Shown piece by piece: positions 9,134 to 17,134 of a DNA stretch of 64,000 bases (positions within the stretch are counted from its first letter, which is position 1; each line of letters opens with the position of its first letter). The stretch comes from Polyangiaceae bacterium (lineage in GTDB: Bacteria > Myxococcota_A > Polyangia > Polyangiales > Polyangiaceae): NCBI GenBank assembly GCA_025937835.1, contig JAICQO010000019.1, forward strand, positions 1-64,000, read 5' to 3'. The position numbers and the translations under genes were made by a program. Under the pieces are notes generated by a model. It did no database searches, was not told where the DNA came from, and saw only the letters and a program-made list of their open reading frames with translations.

Positions 9134-10348
9134 TCAGTCGGCCTTGATGTTGCCAGCCAACGAGAACACCGGAAGATACATGGCGACCAGCACGACGCCG
9201 ACCATGCCGCCCACGCCGACCATCAGGATCGGCTCGAGTGCAGAGGTCATCGCGGCCACGGCGACGTCGGTCTCCTCTTCGTAAAAGTCGGCGATCTTGT
9301 TCAGCATCTGGTCGAGCGCGCCGGTCTGCTCGCCGACGGCGATCATCTGCACGACCATGTCGGGGAAGATCTGCGTCTCCGTCAGCGGCTCGGCCATGTT
9401 CTTGCCCTCGCTGATCGCCTGCCGCACGTTCATGATCCCGCCCTCGATCACCACGTTGCCCGAGGTCTTCGCGCAGATCTCCAGGGCGTCGAGGATCGGC
9501 ACGCCGGACTGGAGCAGCGTGCCGAGCGTGCGTGTGAAGCGGGCCACGGCGATCTTGCGCAGCACGTTGCCGATGATCGGCAGGCGCAGCAGCAGGCTGT
9601 GGTAAATCCGCTTCCCGCGGACGGTCCGGTAGGAGTAGACGAACCCGACGCTCGCCGCGATCAACAAGCCGATGCCGATCGGCAAGAAGGTCACGAACGC
9701 GTGCGACAGGTCGACGATGATCTGCGTGAGCTTCGGCAGTGAGGCCTTGCCGCCGCCGAAATCCTTGAACATCCCCTCGAAGGCCGGGATCACGAAGGTG
9801 AGCAGCACCGTCATCACGCCACCGGCGATCACGATCACGATCGACGGATAGACCAGCGCACCGCGCACCTGGCGGATCAGCTTCTGGCGCTTCTCGAGGT
9901 AGATCGAGAGCCGGTTCAGGATGCTGTCGAGGATGCCGCCGACCTCGCCCGCCTGGACCAGGTTGACGAACAGCTCGTCGAAGATGCGGGGGTGGCGCCG
10001 GAGCGCCTCGCTGAACGAGGAGCCGCCTTCGACCGAGGCCTTGATGTCCTTGAGCACTGCCGCAAAATGCTTGTTGCTTTGCTGGCTGCTCAAGATCTCG
10101 AGGCACTGGACCAGCGGCAGGCCCGCGTCGATCATCGTCGCGAACAGGCGCGTGAAGGTGACGAGGTCCTTGGTGCCGACGCCCGTCCCGATCTTGAAGG
10201 CGCCGAAGCTGCGCCGGCGCGCGACCTTGACCGGGTTGAGCTGCTGCTGCCGGAGACGCTGGTTCACCGCGTCTTCGGTGTCCGCCTCCATGATCCCCTT
10301 CCGCACCTCACCCGTGCGCGCGCGAGCTTCCCAGGTGAATTCGGCCAT
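9134..10348 (-). CDS. pilC: Type IV pilus inner-membrane platform protein PilC / GspF family
   Basis: A 404-residue protein of the T2SF/PilC family, the polytopic platform that couples the assembly and retraction ATPases to pilin handling. Two homologous T2SF domains are visible, each with a helical bundle: LVTFTRLFATMIDAGLPLVQ (residues about 75-95) and the second-copy ARFTRTLGTLLQSGVPILDA. Membrane segments occur near residues 165-190, 215-235 and at the C-terminal end (MVGVGGMVGVVLVAMYLPVF). The ATG at 10348 gives the standard N-terminus; the longer open frame upstream is not conserved-looking. It is first in a two-gene unit with the PilS-like kinase; pilB and pilT are not adjacent. Confidence 0.9.
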   Translation of the reverse strand: MAEFTWEARARTGEVRKGIMEADTEDAVNQRLRQQQLNPVKVARRRSFGAFKIGTGVGTKDLVTFTRLFATMIDAGLPLVQCLEILSSQQSNKHFAAVLKDIKASVEGGSSFSEALRRHPRIFDELFVNLVQAGEVGGILDSILNRLSIYLEKRQKLIRQVRGALVYPSIVIVIAGGVMTVLLTFVIPAFEGMFKDFGGGKASLPKLTQIIVDLSHAFVTFLPIGIGLLIAASVGFVYSYRTVRGKRIYHSLLLRLPIIGNVLRKIAVARFTRTLGTLLQSGVPILDALEICAKTSGNVVIEGGIMNVRQAISEGKNMAEPLTETQIFPDMVVQMIAVGEQTGALDQMLNKIADFYEEETDVAVAAMTSALEPILMVGVGGMVGVVLVAMYLPVFSLAGNIKAD

Positions 10349-10413
10349 CGGGGTACTGAAGGACGAGGATAGCCCCCCGCTGAACGCGGGGTCAAAACTT
10401 GCGACCCGAAACG

Positions 10414-10433
10414 ATCGCGAGTTTTGTCGCGAT
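10414..10433. promoter_or_regulatory. Perfect inverted repeat in divergent promoter region
   Basis: ATCGCGA at 10414-10420 and TCGCGAT at 10427-10433 form a perfect 7-base inverted repeat around a T-rich 6-base spacer. It lies between the divergent pilC and beta-lactamase-family genes, a location typical of an operator. A second hairpin-forming element (CCCCGC/GCGGGG) is found just upstream, around 10375-10391. Binding of any regulator is inference. Confidence 0.3.
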
Positions 10434-10488
10434 GGGCAGGGGAAATGTAGGATGGTCTGCGCTCGGACTCCGCGATTGCGCGCGTAGC

Positions 10489-11637
10489 ATGCCTTCCATT
10501 CAGATCGCGACAGAGCTCGAACAGCTCGCCCAGCGCGAAATCGTCGAGCGCGGCGTGGCTCCGGCCGCCGTCGTGGGAGTCGCCCGTTGGACCGGCGACG
10601 GCTGGACGACACACGCAGGAGCAGCGGGCAGCACCGGCCTCGGGCGCGTGACATCTCTCGAGACGGTGTTCGACCTGGCCTCGGTCACCAAGCCGTTCGT
10701 CGCGGTTTGCCTGGCGCGGCTCGTCGAGCGCCGCGCGCTGACATTCGAGACCCCGCTCGGCGCGCTCGTGCCGGAGTGCCGCGGCGGGCCATCGGCATCG
10801 GCCACGCTCGAGCTGCTCGGGTGCCACCGCGCAGGTCTCGCCGCCCACGGCGCGCTGTTCGAACCGCTGCTCCGGGGCCGCGCGATCTGCCGAGAGGCCG
10901 CGCTCAGAACCGCTGCGAGCTTGCGGCACGACGAGCTGCCGAGCGGTGCCGAAGCTGGCGGGCATCCCCCGGTCTACAGCGACCTCGGCTACTTGCTGCT
11001 CGGCGAGGCGCTCGCCTGCGCTGCCCGCATGCCGCTCGACGAGCTCCTGGCCCGCGAGGTCTGTGCGCCGATCGGGTCGCGAGCCACGTCGGCGCGCCGC
11101 TGGTTGTCGGCCGGCGAGCAGTTCTGGGAGCGGGTCGCGCCGACCGAGCGGGTTCCGTTTCGCGGGGGGCTCGTGCGCGGCGTCGTGCACGACGAAAATG
11201 CCTGGGCGATGTCCGGGCATGCCGTCTCCGGGCACGCCGGTCTGTTCGGCCGGGTCTCCGATGTCCTGTCGCTGGGCACGGCGCTCCTCGACGCGGCAGC
11301 CGAGCGCCGTGGCGGGTTTCTGTCGCGCACCACGTTGGCGCGACTGGTTCGCGAACGGCCGGGCGGGACGCTGCGGCTGGGTTTCGACGGCAAATCCGAG
11401 ACCGGGTCGTCGGCTGGGCCGAGCGCCGGACCGCTCACCTTTGGTCACCTCGGCTTCACCGGGACCAGCGTCTGGTGCGACCCGGTGGCCGACGCCGTCA
11501 CGGTACTTCTGACCAACCGCGTGTGCCCGACCCGTCTGAATTCGGCTATCCGCGAGGCACGCCCGAGGGTCCACGAGGCCCTGTTCGCGTTCGGGCGCTC
11601 GCTCGACGGGGTGGGCGCTCGGGACATTACTGACTAG
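10489..11637 (+). CDS. Serine hydrolase of the beta-lactamase / penicillin-binding family
   Basis: A 382-residue class C beta-lactamase-like hydrolase. The acylation motif S-x-x-K is SVTK at residues 65-68 (within DLASVTKPF). The second motif is YSDLGY, and a third block near the C-terminus is GHLGFTGTS (H-x-G in place of KTG). Such proteins act as esterases, DD-peptidases or lactonases rather than true beta-lactamases. No signal peptide is seen, so it may be cytoplasmic. The ATG at 10489 gives a compact N-terminus. The FHA gene follows after 18 bases. Confidence 0.85.
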   Translation: MPSIQIATELEQLAQREIVERGVAPAAVVGVARWTGDGWTTHAGAAGSTGLGRVTSLETVFDLASVTKPFVAVCLARLVERRALTFETPLGALVPECRGGPSASATLELLGCHRAGLAAHGALFEPLLRGRAICREAALRTAASLRHDELPSGAEAGGHPPVYSDLGYLLLGEALACAARMPLDELLAREVCAPIGSRATSARRWLSAGEQFWERVAPTERVPFRGGLVRGVVHDENAWAMSGHAVSGHAGLFGRVSDVLSLGTALLDAAAERRGGFLSRTTLARLVRERPGGTLRLGFDGKSETGSSAGPSAGPLTFGHLGFTGTSVWCDPVADAVTVLLTNRVCPTRLNSAIREARPRVHEALFAFGRSLDGVGARDITD

Positions 11638-11655
11638 ACTCCGTGAAGCGTTTCG

Positions 11656-13023
11656 ATGTGGAAGCTCACCATCGAGGACGACCAAGCCAAACGCACGGTC
11701 GTTCATCTCGTTCGCGACGACTACAGCGTAGGTCGCGCTGAAGCCAACGCGATCCGGCTGACGGAGCGGAACATTTCGCGCAATCACGCGCGCCTCGAAC
11801 GCCGAGGTGAGGCCTGGGCCCTCACCGATATTCGGAGCTACAACGGCTGCTACATCAACGGCCAGCGCGTCGCCGACACGCAGGAGCTCGTGCACGGCGA
11901 CCTGATCCAGGTCGGCGACTATCGCCTGATCGTCGAGGACGACTCGCGCATCACCGCGCAGGACCGCGCAGGAGAGACCATCCCGGCTTCGCGTACGACG
12001 CCGAGCCTGGGCGTGTCGGTGGATCGGCTGGTGGTGCTGGTCGGGCCCTCCCCGGGGACCGAGCACCCGCTCGCTCAAAAGCGGCTGCTCGTCGGCCGGG
12101 GAGAAGAGTGCGACATCTCGATCAACCACCAGTCGGTGAGCCGCGTTCACGCGGAGATCACGCCGGTCAGCGACGGCCGCTACGAGATCGCCGACAAGAA
12201 CAGCGCCAACGGCGTGCGGGTCAACGGGGTCGAGCTACCTCGCAGCTTCGTCGATTCGCGCGACGTGATCGAGCTCGGTGACGTGGTGTTGAAGTTGATC
12301 GTGGCCGGCGACACTTACATGCCGGGCATGGACGAGAGCCAGCTGATCGCCGCCAGCGCCGCGGCCCGGCGCCGTGAAGCCGAGGAGTCGCTGATACCGG
12401 TCTCGTCCACCTCGCTCGCGATCAAGATTTCGGTGGGCGTGGCGGTGCTGGCGGTGGTGGCCGTGCTGATCGGCGTGTCGCTCACGCGCCGCACCACCAA
12501 CGAGCTCATCAGCACGCCCGACGACGTGGTCGAGGCCTCCGCGCGCACGCTCGCCGAAGCTCGACAGTTGTTGAAGCAGGGCAACATCCGCGGCGCGCAG
12601 CAGAAAGCCGGCGAGATCCCGCTCGGCTCCGCCGCACGCAGCTCCCCTGATTTCCGCGCGATCCAGGCGGCCTACGCCGACCACCTGTTCGACCTGGCGG
12701 ACAAGGCCACGCACCCGGCCGACAAGCGCGCGTTCTACGACGAGATCGCGCGCACGCCGAGCATCGATTCGGCGCGCCGCCAGCGAGCCAACGATCGCTT
12801 GAACACGTTGAGCGCCGAGGCGGTCGACATCGCCGATCTGCCGCGCGCCGTCGTGCGCTCGCCGTCGCCCTCGTCGTCGTTGCAAGCGCCGAAGAAGCCG
12901 GCTCAGGCGTCCGACTTCGGCGAGCAAGACGAGCCGCGTCCCAAGCCCGCCGCTTCTACGGAAAAGCCGAAGTCGTCCGAGCCGACCACGCTCGTACGCG
13001 AGAATCCGTTCGACGAGCCTTAG
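11656..13023 (+). CDS. Twin-FHA-domain membrane protein
   Basis: A 455-residue protein with two FHA domains, which bind phosphothreonine. FHA1 (residues about 20-95) shows SVGRAEANAIRL and SRNHARLE followed by SYNGCYINGQRV. FHA2 (about 120-215) shows LVGRGEECDISI, SRVHAEI and NSANGVRVNGVEL. A single membrane helix lies at about 256-278. The C-terminal part is helical, then Pro/Ser/Lys-rich. The FHA domains would face the cytoplasm and read Ser/Thr kinase signals, consistent with the two kinases in this window, although no direct partner is adjacent. Confidence 0.88.
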   Translation: MWKLTIEDDQAKRTVVHLVRDDYSVGRAEANAIRLTERNISRNHARLERRGEAWALTDIRSYNGCYINGQRVADTQELVHGDLIQVGDYRLIVEDDSRITAQDRAGETIPASRTTPSLGVSVDRLVVLVGPSPGTEHPLAQKRLLVGRGEECDISINHQSVSRVHAEITPVSDGRYEIADKNSANGVRVNGVELPRSFVDSRDVIELGDVVLKLIVAGDTYMPGMDESQLIAASAAARRREAEESLIPVSSTSLAIKISVGVAVLAVVAVLIGVSLTRRTTNELISTPDDVVEASARTLAEARQLLKQGNIRGAQQKAGEIPLGSAARSSPDFRAIQAAYADHLFDLADKATHPADKRAFYDEIARTPSIDSARRQRANDRLNTLSAEAVDIADLPRAVVRSPSPSSSLQAPKKPAQASDFGEQDEPRPKPAASTEKPKSSEPTTLVRENPFDEP

Positions 13024-13279
13024 GCGAGGCGCCGGCTCGGCCTGAGCAGAATTGGTTCCGGTGCCTGCGGGCGCCCCGCGTCCTTTCCGGACCGAGAGCA
13101 GGCCCCGCCGGCCTCGCCGGATTTTGTTCCTGGAGTGCGCCGCCCGCGCCGATCGAGATCTGTCGTGCAAGAACGGGTGAAGCTGAGTTTTGGCCCTCCG
13201 CAGGCTCAGTGCGTCGGCCCTGACAGCTGATAGCCGCCGGGAGCCCGGCTCCGGTTCCTGGTGCTAAACCCCGTCCTCC
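13024..13279. other. Intergenic region, 256 bases
   Basis: No credible gene. It contains a weak terminator-like hairpin at 13108-13126 after the FHA gene and must also hold the promoter of the SGNH gene that starts at 13280. Several short frames exist on both strands, but none has a ribosome-binding site or family resemblance. Confidence 0.4.
13108..13126 (+). terminator. Possible rho-independent terminator after the twin-FHA gene
   Basis: CCGGC (13108-13112) and GCCGG (13116-13120) form a 5-base stem with a 3-base loop, followed directly by ATTTTG. The stem is short and the T run only four bases, so this is a weak candidate, but its position about 85 bases after the stop fits. Confidence 0.35.
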
Positions 13280-14788
13280 GTGGACTGGCTGCGCGCTTTC
13301 GGAAAAGACGTCCTGCTCTCTCGACCCGTTCTGGCGGCCGCGGGTGTGTTGCTCGCGAGCGGCGTGGTGGAGCTGGTTCCGGGGCTCGAGCGGCTGCGGC
13401 TGTGGCGAGCGAGAACGACGGAAGCCGCGGAGCCGAAGAGCGAGGTCCCGCTCGCGCCGAGCGCCTTCGCCACCGGAGAAGCCGAGCTCCGAACGGAGAG
13501 CCACGGCGACGGCCGGGTGCCGGAGGGTACGACGGCCGCGCAGGGGCCGATCGCGGCGGCACCGGGCGCGGGCCTACCCGACTTTCTCGACAAGGAGCCG
13601 AAGGTCCCGATCGTGGACCCGAGCGGGGCCGCGCTCGACGGTTTCTTTCGAGCGCTCGAGCGCACGCGCCTGAAGCAACCGGGAGCGATCACGCGCATCG
13701 CGCACTTCGGTGATTCGATCGTGGTCAGCGACTACGTGTCGTCGACGCTGCGGCGCCGTCTGCAGGAGAAGTTCGGCGACTCGGGCCACGGCTACATGCT
13801 GATCGCCAACGCCTGGCCGGCTTATTCCCATGCCGACGTCGAGCGCTACGCAACCGTGGGTTGGAACGTGAGCCGCATCGTCGGGCCGCTGGCTCCGGAC
13901 GGGATGTACGGGCTCGGCTGCGTCTCGTTTTCGGCGGACAAGAACGCGCTCGCGCGCTTCGGGACCGCGAGCAGCGGCGACTACGGGCGCGCCGTCTCGC
14001 GCTTTTCGATCTCGTACCTCGCCCAGCCGAACGGCGGCGCTTTCGAGGTCCGTCTCGACGGCAAGCCAGAGCGGCAGATCGACACGGCGGCCCCCGAAAA
14101 GCGCGTCCAGGTCGCGGAGATCGACGTGCCCGACGGCCCTCACCAGCTCGAGCTCCAGACCCAGCGCGGTCGCTCGCGCCTGTTCGGGGTGGTGATGGAG
14201 CGCGATCGGCCCGGCGTCGTGCTCGACGCGCTCGGCATCCAGGGGGCGCGGCTGCGCTTTCTGGACCAACAGGACGACGCGCACTGGGCCGAGCAGCTCA
14301 GGTGGCGGCGGCCGGATCTGATCGTTTATCAGTTCGGCGCCAACGAGAGCGGCGACGGCTTCTTGTATCCGATGGCCGACTACCGGCGCACGATGGAGGC
14401 CGTGATCGAGCAGGGCAAGAAGGCACTGCCCGAGTCGAGCTGTCTGGTGATCGGCGCCATGGATCGGGCGGCCAAGCGCGGCGACGAGCTGATCGGCATC
14501 GCCGTGATCCCGAGCATCTTGAAGGAGCAGCGCGGCGCGGCCGAGCGCATGGGCTGCGGCTTCTTCGACACGTACACGGCGATGGGCGGGCCGGGATCGA
14601 TGGCCATCTGGGTCAAGCGCCAGCTCGGTCAGGCCGATCTGACTCACCCGACGGCCGTCGGCGCCGACGTGATCGGTACCTGGGTGTACCGCGCGCTGAT
14701 CAAGCGCTACCGGGAGCGGCTCGAGACCGGCGCGCTCGCCGCGGCGCCGTCGAACAGCGCGCCCACCAGCAGCTCGCCGAGCCGGTGA
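13280..14788 (+). CDS. SGNH/GDSL-type hydrolase, membrane-anchored (paralogue A)
   Basis: A 502-residue protein with a GTG start. A membrane anchor lies near residues 15-35, then a low-complexity linker, then an SGNH hydrolase domain from about residue 140. Block I is HFGDSIV with the nucleophile Ser. A middle segment reads RPGVVLDALGIQGARLR. Block III is QFGANES. Block V is ADLTHPT with the catalytic Asp-x-x-His. The family includes esterases and O-acetyl transferases or esterases acting on polysaccharides. It faces an inverted paralogue (14707-16044), and the two coding regions overlap tail to tail by 82 bases. Confidence 0.82.
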   Translation: MDWLRAFGKDVLLSRPVLAAAGVLLASGVVELVPGLERLRLWRARTTEAAEPKSEVPLAPSAFATGEAELRTESHGDGRVPEGTTAAQGPIAAAPGAGLPDFLDKEPKVPIVDPSGAALDGFFRALERTRLKQPGAITRIAHFGDSIVVSDYVSSTLRRRLQEKFGDSGHGYMLIANAWPAYSHADVERYATVGWNVSRIVGPLAPDGMYGLGCVSFSADKNALARFGTASSGDYGRAVSRFSISYLAQPNGGAFEVRLDGKPERQIDTAAPEKRVQVAEIDVPDGPHQLELQTQRGRSRLFGVVMERDRPGVVLDALGIQGARLRFLDQQDDAHWAEQLRWRRPDLIVYQFGANESGDGFLYPMADYRRTMEAVIEQGKKALPESSCLVIGAMDRAAKRGDELIGIAVIPSILKEQRGAAERMGCGFFDTYTAMGGPGSMAIWVKRQLGQADLTHPTAVGADVIGTWVYRALIKRYRERLETGALAAAPSNSAPTSSSPSR

Positions 14789-16044
14789 TAGCCGCGCCGA
14801 GTGAGGTGCAAGCCGTCGGCGAAGGCCAGCGGCGGGCGCTCGGCTTGCCAGGTAGCGAAGCTGCCGAAGCCGCCCATCAGCGCGAGCTCGCTCACGAACG
14901 CGCAGCCGCTCCGCCGCGCGGTCTGGGCGTAGGCGACCGAGATCTCCGGCACGCGGCGCACCGGGGTTCCGTCCCTGGCGAGCGAGTCGGGCGGACCCAG
15001 GATCAGGCAGTCGGCGTTGGGAGCACCGCGACGAAAGCGCTCGAGCAGCCGCTCGAGCTCGGGCTCGTATTTCTGGACGCGCACGTTGTCGAACGCCTCG
15101 TTCGTGCCGAACGCGATCACGACCAGGTCGGGATTGCGCAGCGCCACCTCGGCCTCGAAGCTCGCAGCGTCCCAGGCCAGCGCCGTCGCCACGCGCGCGC
15201 CGTCGATGCCGATCGCGTCGAGCACCACGCCGGGCTCGGTGCCTTCGACGATCGCGCCGTAGAAGCGCGGCGCTCCTGCGACGACCTCGACCTCGAGCGC
15301 GTCGCTCGGCTCCCCCTCGAGCTCGAGGCGCAACACCGGCGTACCGGCGAGCTTCACGGCGTCGGCGCTGCTCGACACGCTGCGCGTCGTATTGCCGAGC
15401 TTGGCGATGAAGCGCGCGCTCGGCGGTAGATCGAAGAGCAGGCTGTAGTGCGCATGGCCCCTCACGCTGCCGGGCGCGATCGTCAGCTTGAGCGCCGAGC
15501 GATCCGGGACGGACACGCGGATCCCGCCCAGGCCGAAGATCCCGTCGCCTTGCGGAGTGCGGCGCGAGGGCGGGTTCGGCTCGGTGTGGCCCAGGCCGAT
15601 GCGCGTGAGCTTCGCGTGTTCGTGGCGCGTCGGCGACAGGCCGAGCCGGAGATAACCCGGCCCCCCCGGCGCATAGCGCTCGAACAACGCGCTGCGCACG
15701 GCGCCCGTCAGGTGATCGGCCATGGTGTGCGAGTCACCGAGCCACAACACCCGCACCGGCTCGCGGCGCACGCCGCGAGCGAGCTCGTCGAAGGCGCGCG
15801 CTGCGCGGCCGAGCTGAGGAAACGCCTGGAACGGCAGGCTCGGAGATGCGGGCGCGGGCGCGGGCGCGACGTCGAGCGAAGGCGCTGGCTCGGCCGGCGG
15901 TGGCAGGAGCGGAGCGGGCTCGGGCGGCGGAGGGGGCGGGATCTCGGGAACGGGCGCGCGGTCGGCGCCGCTCGCAGCGCACGCCAACACCACCAGCGTC
16001 GCCAGCAGCCCCCCGGTGAATCGCGCTCGGAGCTCACGCAACAA
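14707..16044 (-). CDS. SGNH/GDSL-type hydrolase, exported (paralogue B)
   Basis: A 445-residue protein with a TTG start (16044 or 16041). It has an N-terminal hydrophobic export signal ending near VLACAASG, possibly a lipobox, followed by a long Pro/Glu/Ala linker. The SGNH domain then shows WLGDSHT (block I), EPGVVLDAIGIDGAR, AFGTNEA (block III) and DGLHLTRRGY (block V, Asp-x-x-His). The shared VVLDA-GI-GAR block shows it is a paralogue of the convergent gene A. Its start overlaps the stop of the SDR-like gene by 11 bases, placing it in the minus-strand unit that begins at the large lipoprotein. Confidence 0.8.
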   Translation of the reverse strand: MLRELRARFTGGLLATLVVLACAASGADRAPVPEIPPPPPPEPAPLLPPPAEPAPSLDVAPAPAPASPSLPFQAFPQLGRAARAFDELARGVRREPVRVLWLGDSHTMADHLTGAVRSALFERYAPGGPGYLRLGLSPTRHEHAKLTRIGLGHTEPNPPSRRTPQGDGIFGLGGIRVSVPDRSALKLTIAPGSVRGHAHYSLLFDLPPSARFIAKLGNTTRSVSSSADAVKLAGTPVLRLELEGEPSDALEVEVVAGAPRFYGAIVEGTEPGVVLDAIGIDGARVATALAWDAASFEAEVALRNPDLVVIAFGTNEAFDNVRVQKYEPELERLLERFRRGAPNADCLILGPPDSLARDGTPVRRVPEISVAYAQTARRSGCAFVSELALMGGFGSFATWQAERPPLAFADGLHLTRRGYHRLGELLVGALFDGAAASAPVSSRSR

Positions 16045-17134
16045 GGAAGACCGGCTCCTCCCCGAGCTCCACGTACAAGGAGCCCTCTTCGACGCGCTTT
16101 CGCACGTGCTCGATGAGCCTGCCGAGGTAGTCGGCGAGCGGCGGGCAGTCCGGGCCGCCGCGCGCGGGCAAATCGGCGGCGCGCGTCGTTTCGTACTCTC
16201 CGCCCGTGGTCAGGATTTCGAGCAGGCCGCGGCGGTTCTTGGGCAACAGCTTGGAGACCGGGTTGCCGAGCAAGGCCCGGGTCATGGCGCCGGGGTTGAG
16301 CTCGGCGTCGAGGTTGCGACCGAGCGCCTCCGCGAGCAGGCGCACGAAATCGCCGAGGCTGACCGGCCGGGGATCGATGGCGTGGAGCGTGGCGCCCGGC
16401 TCGAGCAGCGCCTGCGCCGAGGCCCCGAGCTCGGCCAGATAATCCACCGGGGTGATGGGCAGGCGCGCCTCGGCGAACGGCGGCAGCGGCAGGTCCGTGT
16501 CCGGAGGCGCGCTGATCAGGATCCCCGCGCACAGGTAGGGACCCGACGGGTGATCGACGGCTCCGTCGTCGCTCGCGCCGAGCAGGTGACCCGAGCGCAG
16601 CACGTTGAACGGCAGCCCGCTATTTCGCACCAGGCGCTCGGCGATCGCCAGGCTGCGCTCGGTCGGGTTGCGAAAACCCTGCCCCGCCTCGAGCTCGTCC
16701 TCGGGCACGCGCCCGCTGCGGTCGCCGCTGACGAAGACCGAGGAATAAAGGACCAGCCGCTCGAGGCCGGTCGCCATGCGCGCGAACTCGACGAGCTCGC
16801 GGGCCGCGCACACGTTGAGCGCCTCGACGCCATCGGCGCGATCCGGAAGAGTGATCGAGTACGCGCCGTGGACGACCTGCACGCGGCCGGCGAGCGCCAG
16901 GTACTCCGCGCCGGAGAGCCCGAAATCGATGGCCGCCGGATCGCCTTCGAGCAGCGTGACCGGGCCTGCCGAAAGTCCGAGCTCGTCGAGCGCTGCTCGC
17001 GCAACGGCCGCGCGGCGCGGGTGCACGAGCGCCACGACCTCGACCTCGGGCTGACGCCGCGTGAGCTCGTGGATCAGGTTGCGCGCGCGGAACGCGGGAA
17101 AGCCGGTGACGAGGAAGGCCGTGCTCCGATTCAA
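16034..17134 (-). CDS. Extended SDR / NAD-binding_4-like protein, catalytic motif degenerate
   Basis: A 366-residue Rossmann-type protein starting at TTG 17134, which overlaps the upstream stop as TTGA. It resembles thioester-reductase or male-sterility-type NAD-binding domains: FLVTGFPAFRARNLI at the N-terminus, VEVVALVHPRR (end of beta-2), VHGAYSITLPDRADG and LVLYSSVFVSGD. The dinucleotide motif lacks the later glycines, and the usual Tyr-x-x-x-Lys position reads TERSLAIAE, so catalysis by the classical mechanism is doubtful. The function is not known. The longer open frame upstream of 17134 is shadow of the lipoprotein gene. Confidence 0.72.
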   Translation of the reverse strand: MNRSTAFLVTGFPAFRARNLIHELTRRQPEVEVVALVHPRRAAVARAALDELGLSAGPVTLLEGDPAAIDFGLSGAEYLALAGRVQVVHGAYSITLPDRADGVEALNVCAARELVEFARMATGLERLVLYSSVFVSGDRSGRVPEDELEAGQGFRNPTERSLAIAERLVRNSGLPFNVLRSGHLLGASDDGAVDHPSGPYLCAGILISAPPDTDLPLPPFAEARLPITPVDYLAELGASAQALLEPGATLHAIDPRPVSLGDFVRLLAEALGRNLDAELNPGAMTRALLGNPVSKLLPKNRRGLLEILTTGGEYETTRAADLPARGGPDCPPLADYLGRLIEHVRKRVEEGSLYVELGEEPVFLVA

